Of a DNA stretch of 64,000 nt, positions 23,416-33,162 are shown piece after piece. The notes under the pieces are model-generated. The model made no database searches, was not told the DNA's origin, and saw only the letters and a list, made by a program, of their open reading frames with translations. Where the stretch lies: the NCBI GenBank assembly GCA_033297075.1, contig MU858093.1, positions 162,861 through 226,860 of the forward strand, read 5' to 3'. Source of the DNA: Rhypophila decipiens. Its lineage: Eukaryota; Ascomycota; Sordariomycetes; Sordariales; Naviculisporaceae. A program made the position numbers and the translations under genes. The first letter of the stretch is position 1; each line of letters begins with the position of its first letter.

Positions 23416-24668
23416 TGTACACGAAGTGGGCGGTGGGAGAAACTTGGTCTGTACGGTGAATGTTTGCAGGCGACGACAATGGCCCAGCAACAGTGGCGGA
23501 AAAAAAGAGCGTGGATGTTGAACTTTTGCTCGGTATCAGATTCTGGGATGCAGAAAAAATATTTTGGTACGGATAAGGGGTTCGGTTTGACGCGCCCGTA
23601 ACCAGTCAATCAACGCGCCAAAATCTCCACAGCCGCAGTGCCGTGCCCCTGAAGAGCTTCCAGAAGGCTGAAGCGCATACGGAGTACAGGGGACGCACGG
23701 GCATCCGTCATCCCCACAATCAAGGCTTTATCGGCTGAGTCCATCTCGGCCTTCTTCTCTTCAAATGTTCTTCAACTTGCAACCGCAAATTGTTGGTATT
23801 TTTCACCAGAACAGACACGCCACTATCCTACCAACTCACCGACAACAAGCACATTAGTGGCGGTACCGCTGTCTGTGTGATTTTTTGAACAAGGCGCCGA
23901 TACGGATACGATTACGGAGAATATCACTATGCGGCTCGCAAAAGGGCCCCGATACGGGATACCTGACTGAGGTAGTCACTTGAGGCCCCGGAATCCGAAT
24001 ACCCCGCGATGGTCGTCGTCATCAGTCGCGATCTACGTGGACTTGCAGTTCCCGTTGAGGACTGCAAATCGCTGCCTCGGCTTTATTTCAACCTCAATAT
24101 CTCTATATGCCTGCCAACTTTGTGATATGTTCGATCACATCTTGAGCATTCATCCCAGCGTCGTCGCCCACGCGGGGAAAATGTCACACACCTCACTCAA
24201 GGCTCATTAATGCAAGATCACGCAGATGGATGTGCTGTGACTTTCAACATCCATCATATACAAAACCTCGGCAACATGTGTTGTCTTGAGCCACCCCAAC
24301 ACTTTTCAAGCCAAATCCCACTCATGAACGAGATGGTGAAGGTTGCACACTTGCCTGTCCCCATTCTACTATACCGGGAATATATCATCAACCATCTCGC
24401 TAACACATGCGGTTGGTATCGAGATGCGCGCCCAGAGCGGCTTTCATCAAGAACCCCGCATCCGACCAGCTGTAATTGGGAGGCCAGGACCTGCCTAGTT
24501 CCTCGGTTGATTTTGCCTTTGGGGTTTGGAGTCAAGCCAAGCTTAGTAACATGTTTTCCGTTCTCTATATCAAGTTGGATATTTCTCTTTGACATTCTTG
24601 AGTGCATATCAAGTTGATGTGAACTTGTCATTTCTCCTCCACTCACCTGGTTACACAAATCCGGCAGC
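23416..24668. other. Divergent intergenic region, no gene seen
   Basis: About 1.25 kb separates rrg9 and the MpaB-like gene, transcribed away from each other. Small ORFs (for example 24210-24617) overlap on both strands and show no domain. Confidence 0.5.
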
Positions 24669-26279
24669 ATGGCATCTACCCCAAAGGACGGCGAGCGCTG
24701 CGCCGCCTACGGGTTCAAGTTTACGTGGACTCCAGACCACTTGACCCCCGAGCAGATGCGGCCTTATATGTTTTCCTATGACGTACTAGCCACGGAAGCT
24801 CTCGACGTGCTCGACCAGTACTCATCATCACAATCTACCAAAGAAGAAGGCAACCAAACAACAACTGCAAGCGCAGACCCAGACCCAGTCAAAGGAAACA
24901 TCTCGGCCGCAAAACAAGACCGTCAAGCTCAGACTCAGGGGCAAGATCAACAAACCTCCCAATCGGGAAACCCAGACAACAACAAACCAAAAAGCTCCCA
25001 CCACAAAAGAGACCTCTTCACCCTCCTGCAAACCCACCACCACGAAAACGAGACCCTCTCGTCTCTATGGTCCCAAATCCACACCATCCCAGAATGGGTA
25101 GACTGGGCCCAAATCGCCCGCGGCCAGCTCGTCTTTTACCGATACGCCCTCCCCTTCGTCATCTCTCTAACCTTCCAATCCCTCCTCGGCGGAATGGGTT
25201 CCTCCAGGGTATCCCACACCCTCTCCAAAACAGGCGGCTTCAGCGGCAAGATCACGCGCAAGCGGCTGCTGGATACTTTCCAACACGTCCTCGACGTGAC
25301 CCGCGATTTGGATTCCATCAAGCCGGGCCCTCACAACGGCAAGGGCTTCGTATCCTCCGTCAAAGTCAGATTATTACACGCCTCGGTGCGTCGACGGATC
25401 CTCCTCCTTGCGAAGGAAGATGCCTCGTACTACAACGTCGAAAGCAACGGAATCCCGATAAACGACCTAGATAGCATGGCCACTATCATTGCTTTTTCCG
25501 CGACGGTCGTATTCCTGGGCTTCCCTCGGCAGGGGATCTTCCTCCGCCGACAAGAAATCCAAGACTACCTCGCTCTCTGGCGCTGGGTGGGTTACCTGAT
25601 GGGAACCCCCGTCGACGAGCAACACTTTTCCTCCCCCGAAAAGGCAAAGGCGCTGATGGAGTCGCTGGGGTTATACGAGATCGACCCTTCCCCAACGAGC
25701 GCAGCACTAGCGAACAATATCATCACAGGACTCCAAAATCAACCGCCTACATTTGCAAGCAGAGATTTTTTGCAGGCGCAAGCGCATTGGTTGAATGGCC
25801 GTGAACTCGCCACCGCGCTGAAAATTCCAAAACCAGGCTTGTATTATTTTGTCTTGGTGGGATTACAGTGTGCGCTGTTTATGGGCTTTGCGTATGTCAG
25901 ACGGGCGGTTCCTTGTCTGGATGAGCGGAATATTTGTCGCATGAGGCGGTTGCTTCGGAAGGAGGCGGTGATGAATCAGTGCAGGGGGGTCGAGGCGTCG
26001 CATGGGTTCAAGTATCTGCCAAGGTTGGGTAAGGATACGGTGCAGGTGCAGGATGGGCCACCTAGTGAGGAGGAGGAGGTGAGGGATTTGTTTGGTGCTG
26101 CTGGCGGGAGGAAGAAGAAGAGAAGGGGGTTCGGGGAGATGGATTGGAGTTTTGGGAATGATCATGATCATGGGGGTGGTGCTGCTGAACGGTTTTGGCT
26201 TGTTGTGGTTTTGGGGGTTAGTGCTGCTTTGGGCGGTGTTGGGTTGTGGCTTGGGAGGGGGTTGGTGGTTGGGGTATGA
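24669..26279 (+). CDS. MpaB/rubber-oxygenase (Lcp-like, DUF2236) family protein
   Basis: This intronless gene encodes 536 aa of the ER-bound oxygenase MpaB / latex-clearing-protein catalytic family. Family landmarks in order are YRYALPFVISLTFQSLLGGMGSSRV, LLDTFQHVLDV, VKVRLLHASVRRRI, GIPINDLDSMATIIAFSATVVFLG and DYLALWRWVGYLMGTPVD. His237 within RLLHASVRRR sits where Lcp enzymes have the axial haem ligand, with Lys232 and Arg234 just before it. A hydrophobic helix at PGLYYFVLVGLQCALFMGFAYV and a C-terminal one at RFWLVVVLGVSAALGGVGLWL suggest a membrane tether. A Gln/Ser/Asn-rich insert occupies residues 60-115. MpaB cleaves a polyketide side chain in mycophenolic acid synthesis, but no biosynthetic genes are near here, so substrate is unknown. 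A lone gene suggests a primary or catabolic role, an inference. Confidence 0.85.
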   Translation: MASTPKDGERCAAYGFKFTWTPDHLTPEQMRPYMFSYDVLATEALDVLDQYSSSQSTKEEGNQTTTASADPDPVKGNISAAKQDRQAQTQGQDQQTSQSGNPDNNKPKSSHHKRDLFTLLQTHHHENETLSSLWSQIHTIPEWVDWAQIARGQLVFYRYALPFVISLTFQSLLGGMGSSRVSHTLSKTGGFSGKITRKRLLDTFQHVLDVTRDLDSIKPGPHNGKGFVSSVKVRLLHASVRRRILLLAKEDASYYNVESNGIPINDLDSMATIIAFSATVVFLGFPRQGIFLRRQEIQDYLALWRWVGYLMGTPVDEQHFSSPEKAKALMESLGLYEIDPSPTSAALANNIITGLQNQPPTFASRDFLQAQAHWLNGRELATALKIPKPGLYYFVLVGLQCALFMGFAYVRRAVPCLDERNICRMRRLLRKEAVMNQCRGVEASHGFKYLPRLGKDTVQVQDGPPSEEEEVRDLFGAAGGRKKKRRGFGEMDWSFGNDHDHGGGAAERFWLVVVLGVSAALGGVGLWLGRGLVVGV

Positions 26280-26544
26280 ATGAGGGTTGCTGTGTTTATT
26301 AGAGGTTAATATGAGCTTTTCTGGTTTTCTGGTTTCTTGTTTTGAAATGATTTTTGCTTGGGTTGGGAATTGGGTCGCGGATTCCAGGTCTTTAGCCTTA
26401 CGGGTATACCATAGTTTTGGCAGGGCTGTAGATCCTGCCTTCTGTTGCCAGATTATATACTGCAATAATAATCAGGGAGGTACATACTCCTCGCTCTCTC
26501 CTTCAGATTTCTTTTTGATTAGAAAAAGAGAACTGCAAAAAGAA

Positions 26545-26829
26545 TGCCCCCGAGCGGATTCGAACCGCTGACCTCGGGTACGCTGATATTTTGCACCTTC
26601 TAGAAGGCTTCCTTCCACTGCACTACAAACTCACCATATGACCCTCCGGCCTGCAAAACCTTCAGGAGCAGGACGGAGAGCCGTATGGTGAGTTTGTAGT
26701 GTTGTGGGAGGAAGCCTTCCAGGAGGTGGGCTGTGGACCTCGCTGGAAAACTTGCTAATCTCAAACCCTGAGATAGTTTTAGTGAAACAATCAACGCTGG
26801 CCGCACTCCGACCACTGAGCTACGGGGGC
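26545..26829 (-). tRNA. tRNA-like gene split by a ~200-nt palindromic insert
   Basis: The 5' end GCCCCCGTAGCTCAGTGG (from 26829) and the 3' end (to 26545) form a perfect 7-bp acceptor stem (GCCCCCG/CGGGGGC). The T arm is perfect (AGCGG-TTCGAAT-CCGCT), the D stem nearly so (one G-T pair), and A and B boxes match consensus. The interior is about 285 nt in total instead of about 75 and contains a long inverted repeat. The anticodon stem cannot be rebuilt: sequence after the D arm (CGGCCAGCG) and before the T arm (ACCCG) pairs only 3 of 5, with no U33. So this is either a tRNA with an unusually long structured intron or a pseudogene broken by an insertion. No amino acid is assigned. Confidence 0.5.
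26603..26719. repeat. 52-nt inverted repeat (long hairpin) inside the tRNA-like gene
   Basis: The left arm is 26603-26654 and the right arm 26668-26719, with a 13-nt loop. Forty-five of 52 positions are complementary, including a perfect 18-bp core (CACTACAAACTCACCATA at 26621-26638). Most mismatches are transitions. It sits wholly between the 5' and 3' halves of the tRNA-like sequence. Confidence 0.92.
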
Positions 26830-28414
26830 TGTGTGCTTTTTGTGGCTTTTTGTTAGTACCCCTAGATTAGAAGTTCTCTATATACCCTCTCTTGGGCTCG
26901 GGAGTCGAAGAAAGTTGTGTTGTCAGTGGGGAAGGGGGCGGTGGTGGCTTGAACTCTCACGATCAGTAAGGTACTAGATAGACCCTTGGACGCAGCTAGA
27001 GCCTAGAGATTGCTGAGCAAATGGTCGATATCGTCTGAAAGATCGTTGTAATGGCAAAATATGTAGCGCCTGGAGTTGATAGCCTGGGGTGGGGTGGGAG
27101 TACCATGGTCCGGTGGTCGTCAAGATGTCAGTGACTGCAGCAAGTGCCAGGGAAGGAGGTAGGTTAAGGGCTTCTAGCTATATGCCAGTTCAATGTTAGT
27201 GACTCAAGTTAGCTTTGTAACTTGTGGTTGTCCCTCTCATAGATCGAAACGGTCCGAGCTTCAGATGCCTTGTGCAATAAAGGCTGCTCAATAATTCGAC
27301 AGCTAGGATGATCTGAGGCGGTTCATCTGCTGTATATTGAGTTTCGTGAGGGCGAAAGAAGGGAGAAAAGCTGCCGGCTGCTCGTTGTGGGACTCTTGCT
27401 GAAAAAGCCGTTGAGTTCTGAGGAACTTGATAGGTCGCTCGCTCGTCTCATCCAGGCATGAGGTCTGGGAAAGAGATCAACAAAACTCAAGAAATTATCA
27501 ACGTACAAAGTTGCGTCTTGACCAGTGGACTGGGCAGTAAAAAAAGAGAAGCAGGAAGACGAAGAATGGCGGTGCACGCAAATTGAGTCATCGAGGCGAA
27601 TGGTAAGAACAAAAGAGGAAAGGAAATAAAAAGTCCGCGAAGGAATCGCCGAATTTATACCCGTGAGAAACAAAGCTGGCCGACCGGTTGACTCACGGAC
27701 CACAAGACAGAGGGAGCTTTCAGACAAACACACAACAAGGGTAACCAGTGCTTAGTATTGTGCCTATTCAACCTTGGGATGAATATGCTATCGAGCAGCA
27801 CAGAGGAGTGGTCAGGAGGGCAACCACCAGACGCTGGTGCCCGACAGATCCTCCATGTCGCCCAGAAACCGGCACCTAGCATTGACCTGCTTAAAAGTCA
27901 AACCAAAACAGAGCAGCAGGGCACGCACCTAAGGCAAGCATGGGAGATTAAGCTCTTGTCTTACTAGAAACTCTCCTCATTCATTAAATCTACAAACAAG
28001 CATAACCAATGCCTCAGAACAGGCAATATATACACTCACAGCCAGCTGAGAACCTCCCCGCGACGCCGTAATGAACAAGCACACCGTCTGATTATTGATA
28101 CTTGGTAGAAAAAGTTCTCATCCTCTCCCCCTCCCCACCCAATAGAAGGATGGGGCTAACTGGTATCATATGTGCAAAAGAAAAGGAGCCCACAAAGACT
28201 GACTAAAATGAAAATGCAATTGGGACATGTTTGCAATCCAACCTTGTTGTCCAACAGAGATTCATCCCTTAATGTATGCCGGGATCCCTGACCGCTTCGA
28301 TAACATGTGATTTCCCATATCGACAGCCCAGAAGACAATGGAGTGGCAGACTGACACCTTGGAAGAGCCCGTTCGGTGTGAAAAATAATTACTGCCGTGC
28401 CTTTCACAATTATT
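26830..28414. other. Intergenic region, no gene seen
   Basis: About 1.6 kb lies between the tRNA-like locus and the stop of the GH72 gene. Minus-strand ORFs such as 27323-27733 lack domains. The right part is probably 3' UTR of the GH72 gene. Confidence 0.5.
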
Positions 28415-30088
28415 TTAGAGAGCGAAACCGGCAACGAAAGCGAAAGCACCAAGCGCCAGAGCGGGGGCACCAGCAGCCCCGAACCCGGCGACGGCGGCAT
28501 TGCTGGAGCTTTCGCTGGCGGAGCTGCCGGTCTTGGTCGGGTTGTCACCCTCGTTAACGGTGTTGGTGCCAGGCTCTGGATAAAAAAATGTTAGATGAAA
28601 ATGCACAGCATGGCAGAATGAGCAAAGAATTGCCACTTACGGTTGGTCTCGTCATTGCTCAGTGGCTTGACCTCAAGATCGCTGACAGTAGAGCCGTCCG
28701 GGTTTGTGACCTTGAAGGTCACCTTCCAAGAGTCAACGTTCACGAGCTTGCCAACTGGCTTGGGCTTGACACCCGCCTTGAGGATCTCAGGAGCGTTAGG
28801 TGGGAGGACAGGGAGGGTAAAGTTGTTGGCGAAACCCTTGGTCTTGATCAGCTTGGGGGAGCACACAGGAGCCTTGTTCGCGGGCCCGGAAGGAGGCTTC
28901 ATGCTCTGGAGGGCCTTGTGGTCAAGCTTCGCAACCTGGTCACGGAAGGCATAGAAATCGGGCAAGATCTTGGCGGTGCCATCCTCCTTGACGTCGACAA
29001 GGCCATAGTTGTTGTCCTCCTGGACGTACTCGTACACGATGCCGCCAGAGAACACGCCCGTCATTTCGGGTCCATAGATGGTGCCGACTTCGGTAAAGAT
29101 ACGTGGGGTAACCTCGTTGCAGCCGTATTCCGAGTAGAAGATGGGAACCGAGCTCTCCTTGAAGCCCTCGACCAGGTCGTCGAAGGTGGACTTCTTGAAG
29201 TCGCTGTCTCCGCACCAACTGTAGCTGTTCAGGGCAAAGAGGTCACCGTGGCTCATGTCCTTGTCGTCACCCTCCTCGTGGCACTGGAAGTAGTTGTAGG
29301 TGTCGAAGAGGACGTCACGGACGTCAGCGGCCGAGTAACCGACGGGAATCGGGCGATCGGAATGCAGCGAAATATATTCCTTGAGATCGCGAGTGACAGC
29401 ACGGACGTAGGGCGGGACCACCTTGCCGGACGGAATGTCGCTAATGACTTCATTTCCAGAGAAGAAGGCAAGCGTGTTGGGGTAGTCCTTGAAGGCCTCG
29501 ACGACAGCAAAGGTGCGGTTGAGGTACGTGTCATAGTACGACTCCCACGTGGCGAAGTTCTGGAGGGATTCGCCGACCAGCGGGGAGTTGACATCGAGCA
29601 CCATGTACATGCCGGCCGCGTTGAAAATGCTGGCGCACTCGTCGTGGTTGAGATCCGGGCTTAAGTTATAAACACGGATGGTGTTCACGCCGAGAACCTG
29701 CATCAGAGCAGCATCACGGAGACAGTGTTCCGGGCGGCTCAGGGGGTCGAATCCCTCCTGCGGCTTGTAGCCAGCCGAACCACCGGGCTGGTAGGCGACG
29801 CCGATGATCTGGAAGCGGTTGCCGGTCTTGGGGTTGATGAAGTAGTTGTCCTTGACCTCCAGGGGCTGGACTGCGGCGGCAAGGGTCGCGCCGAGCGCAA
29901 GGAGCGCCGTTTGAAGCTAGAATGAAGCCTAGGTGTTAGACATGTCTGTCATTGCTAGGAGCTGATGTCTGTCTGATTGAGACTTGGGACGGAGGGGTCT
30001 GGCCGGGCTGAGAAGCTAGGATCTGACAACCTCTGGCGGCGCCACTATCGGGAACAGGTTCAACGGCCACTGGAGCACCTACAATCAT
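28415..30088 (-). CDS. GH72 beta-1,3-glucanosyltransferase, GPI-anchored (GEL/GAS type)
   Basis: GEL/GAS enzymes elongate and branch cell-wall beta-1,3-glucan at the plasma membrane. Exons on minus are 30088-30083 (ATGATT only), 29916-28641 and 28575-28415, giving 480 aa. Intron 1 (166 nt) has GTAGGT/TCTAG ends and a TCTAACACC branch; it joins Met-Ile to LQTALLALGATLAAAVQP, forming a proper signal peptide. No other ATG upstream can be spliced in frame. Intron 2 is GTAAGT/TCCAG. The catalytic acid/base Glu158 lies in SGNEVISD and the nucleophile Glu265 in YSEYGCN. The domain starts QPLEVKDNYFINPKTGNRFQIIGVAYQPGG. No Cys-rich X8/CBM43 module follows, so this is a short-type GH72. The Ser-rich C-terminus ends in a hydrophobic segment typical of a GPI signal. 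Confidence 0.92.
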
Positions 30089-31992
30089 TGTTTCGTCCGG
30101 TTCACAACAAGTTTCTGGGTCGAGGGAATATTAATGTTTCGAAGGAGCGTGGACAATTGGAGAATCGCGTTGACAAAAAGATCCGCGAGTCGAGTTGGAG
30201 TTGGCGAAGCGTGGAAGCCGGGAGCCGAGAGTATAAAATTACGCAGCCGAGGCAAATGGACTGTCTTAAGGAGTGACAAGAATGTTGGAAGAATGTTGGA
30301 AGAAAATGACTCGCACCGTCTTCCCTCTGATGATTATCCGTCAACTCGGGTTGTTGTATTGTGGGAGAAATACGAGAGTGACGGAGGTCGGAGGGAAAAG
30401 GAGAAGCAGCGTGCGAGGAAAACACGAGAGAGTGTGAGCCAATGATTCGTGACAGGGGTACAACCTGGGCCGTCCCTGAACGTCGTACCTGCCTCTCAGG
30501 AGCAATCTTGAGCGAGCAGGCATGTTTCAGTGGGGATCTTCTGCACGGTCTGCCTCACTAGACGGCTGGTCTGATTCTGGAACCACGGGTATCCACCGCT
30601 GAACGGTCACTAGATCCAGTAGGGGTCACCCTCCAAAGCAAAACATCAATCCGGGGCACAGCGCCTCCATCTCCCTTCAATCGGCGGGTGGAACAAATGC
30701 ACGCCGCCATGCACAATGTCGTGATGTCTCACGGCGCCTTAATCTAGTAATCCGGCTGATGGCTCGCAGCTGCAGTTTGGCGGATAAAATAGCCAACAAT
30801 GATGACGTTGCTGGTGATTGGGCAGTGACGTTGAGCACTATTCCTGTTCCTGAATGCTAATTATACTGCGAGTTTGGACGACTTACTCATCAAAGGAGCG
30901 CGATGGAGCAGTAATACGGAGTACGGAGTGCGGAGTAACGATCCTTTGTTTGTGATTTGCATCCCAGGGACTCGGCAGAGAATCTGGGTACGGGTTTGTC
31001 AATTGTTTCTCTCTTCTACAAGTACAGCTGCAGAAGGTACCTTTACCAGATCGTTATGTGTTGGTGGCATGTACCCCAACGAGCATCATGAACTTCCTTT
31101 CGAAGGGCCATCTGGCGCAAGTTGGTGCCGTTATACCAGGATCGGTCCGATCCAGCAAACAGATGAACCTCACCGGCGCAAACCGAAGTCCTCAATATCA
31201 CAATTAACCCCTGGAACTCCTGAGGTTGTTGAACATGACCGTTGGTGCGACCGGGCCAAGACTGTTATGCCGTATAAACTCCCGTAATTGGGCAATCTCG
31301 TCTCCGTAATGAGGTGGAGGCGCCGGGCTGTTACAAGAAAGCCGTCAGACTTCAGACACAAACCCGCGGTATTATCTTCCTGAACGGACTTTTGTGTCTC
31401 TTTATCCCACCAAAGGTTCAAATGTCTAGATTACGAACTGGCCCTCAAGATTTGACAGTGACCATCCCGAAATCATTGGGATTTGTTATCAGGTTAATGT
31501 AACCAGGTAACGTATCCGTCGTTGTCGCTCTGACACGTGATGGACCGCCATTTGAGGTACGTAGCTTGATGACAAAGCAAGAGAACCCTTCTGGAAGATG
31601 ATGGATTCGGATGTCACCGATGTTGGATGAGAACATCAACACCACACACCTTCAAGACAGACCCAAGTGTTCTGGGAATTACCACTATTGTGTAGAATCT
31701 TCAATACCCTATAATCAAATTTAACCGTTTCAACTCTCAATCATTGATCATATCATCCACATTGCCAGACGACCACTGACATTATCATATCCGTATACTC
31801 CATACTCGAGCTCTTATCAGACAGAACCCGCTGATTAATCCATCAAGGTGCACAGCAGCTACCTTTGACCACATCAGACCTAACTCGACGCACTCAGAAG
31901 CCATCGTCGTCAACTTAGCTGCACCTCATAAAATCAAACCGAGAAAGCACTACATCGATATCGAAAATTATCTCCAAAAGGAACCTCTTGAA
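30089..31992. other. Divergent intergenic region, no gene seen
   Basis: About 1.9 kb lies between the GH72 and WLM genes, transcribed away from each other. It holds an imperfect CGGAGTA(C) repeat near 30915-30940. ORFs such as 30874-31287 have no family resemblance. The last 300 nt upstream of 31993 is C/A-rich, as in fungal 5' leaders. Confidence 0.5.
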
Positions 31993-33162
31993 ATGGAAGC
32001 TTCATCATCACAGGATCCTCAAAACTCATCAACCCCCCCAGCCGAAACAGACACACCAGAAGGAAGCTTCAGGATCACTATAAACTTCTCCCCAGAACGC
32101 TTCTCCGAACCCTGGACATTCAGCAAACCACCGCTCTTCGAAGAGGTAATCACAGAGTGCCAACTCACCTGGCCGCAATATGACTGGACCAAAGCCAAAG
32201 CCATCCCCGGCGGCCGGAAACCCCCAGGCTTCAAGTCCCTCCTCAAATCCCCCGACGATGACGACCTAGACCTGACTCCAATATCCAACCTCTCCCTAAA
32301 ACTCATGGCCCCCAAAACCACCGAATTAGCCTCCCTCCAGTCCGCATCAGCAGAAGCGGCGGCCCTCCGAGCCCGCAAAGCCGCCCAACGCGACAAGGCC
32401 CGAGTCGGGGCAGCACGCATAAACGCCCGTCCCGGCCCTTCCCGGCCCTCCCCACAGGACCTGCAGTACAATTTCCAGACCCTCCGTCCCCTCCCTTACC
32501 TACCCAACCCGCAGCGCTCCCTCGAGTTTTTACAACGTCTCCGGGACGACCCGGGTATCCGGGCCGCCATGAAGAAACATAAATTCTCGGTTGGTTTACT
32601 CACGGAAATGGACCCGTCACAGAATACCCAGTCGGACCATCAAGGCACGACGCGGATTCTGGGGTTAAACAGGAACCGAGGCGAGGTGATTGAGCTACGC
32701 CTCCGGACGGACGCGTATGACGGGTACAGAGATTACAAGACCATCCGCAAGACGCTGTGCCATGAGCTCGCGCACAATGTGCATAGTGACCATGGACGCG
32801 AGTTTTTGGACCTGATGCACTTGATTGAGCGTGAGGTGGCGCGTGCGGATTATCGCAGTGGTGGGCGGAGTCTGGCCGGCGAGGAGTATGCACCTGAAAG
32901 GGAAGGCAGTCACGAGGATGAAGAAGAGTTTATGGATCATGGTGGTTGGACGGGGGGCACGTATGTGCTTGGTGCTGGTGGGAATGGGAGCAGTGGGCAG
33001 CACGCGGGCTTGGATAGGAGAGAGATTTTGGCTAGGGCTGCTGAGCAGAGGTTGAGAAATTTGGATATACAAGAGCAAGGGAAGGGGAAAAGGAAGGAGA
33101 AAGAAGGCTCAGGGGCCGGGAGTGAGAGTGGAAGTGGGAGTAGGGATGGACCAGCAGCTTGA
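31993..33162 (+). CDS. WLM-domain metalloprotease with ubiquitin-like N-terminus
   Basis: This intronless gene encodes 389 aa. The N-terminal 100 residues look ubiquitin-like (FRITINFSPERF, then FEEVITECQLTWPQYDW, then LDLTPISNLSLKLMA). A basic Ala/Arg linker follows (ALRARKAAQRDKARVG). The WLM catalytic domain runs from about residue 155 (FQTLRPLPYLPNPQRSLEFLQRLRDDPG) through GLLTEMDP and ILGLNRNRGEVIELRLRT to the zinc motif HELAHNVHSDH, with His257, Glu258, His261 and His267. The tail is Glu- then Gly/Ser-rich and ends with basic clusters. The arrangement matches fungal ubiquitin/WLM fusion proteins related to Wss1, which act on DNA-protein crosslinks and SUMO/ubiquitin conjugates in the nucleus. 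The specific target here is not known. The start is the first ATG after an untranslated leader. Confidence 0.9.
   Translation: MEASSSQDPQNSSTPPAETDTPEGSFRITINFSPERFSEPWTFSKPPLFEEVITECQLTWPQYDWTKAKAIPGGRKPPGFKSLLKSPDDDDLDLTPISNLSLKLMAPKTTELASLQSASAEAAALRARKAAQRDKARVGAARINARPGPSRPSPQDLQYNFQTLRPLPYLPNPQRSLEFLQRLRDDPGIRAAMKKHKFSVGLLTEMDPSQNTQSDHQGTTRILGLNRNRGEVIELRLRTDAYDGYRDYKTIRKTLCHELAHNVHSDHGREFLDLMHLIEREVARADYRSGGRSLAGEEYAPEREGSHEDEEEFMDHGGWTGGTYVLGAGGNGSSGQHAGLDRREILARAAEQRLRNLDIQEQGKGKRKEKEGSGAGSESGSGSRDGPAA

Noticed and set aside
23415..23490. Longer N-terminus for rrg9
   Set aside because: The 25 extra codons begin at TTG, not ATG; the first ATG (23415) already starts a good mitochondrial presequence.
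22532..23521. 329-codon Phe/Ser-rich plus-strand ORF
   Set aside because: It is antisense to the Lys/Glu-rich rrg9 linker, whose complement gives Phe/Ser runs that mimic a membrane protein.
28588..29664. 358-codon ORF on the plus strand
   Set aside because: It is the antisense of the GH72 catalytic exon; its composition mirrors the minus-strand codons, and it has no domain.
30874..31287. 137-codon plus ORF
   Set aside because: It has no recognisable domain, starts without a supported ATG context and contains low-complexity CGGAGTA repeats.
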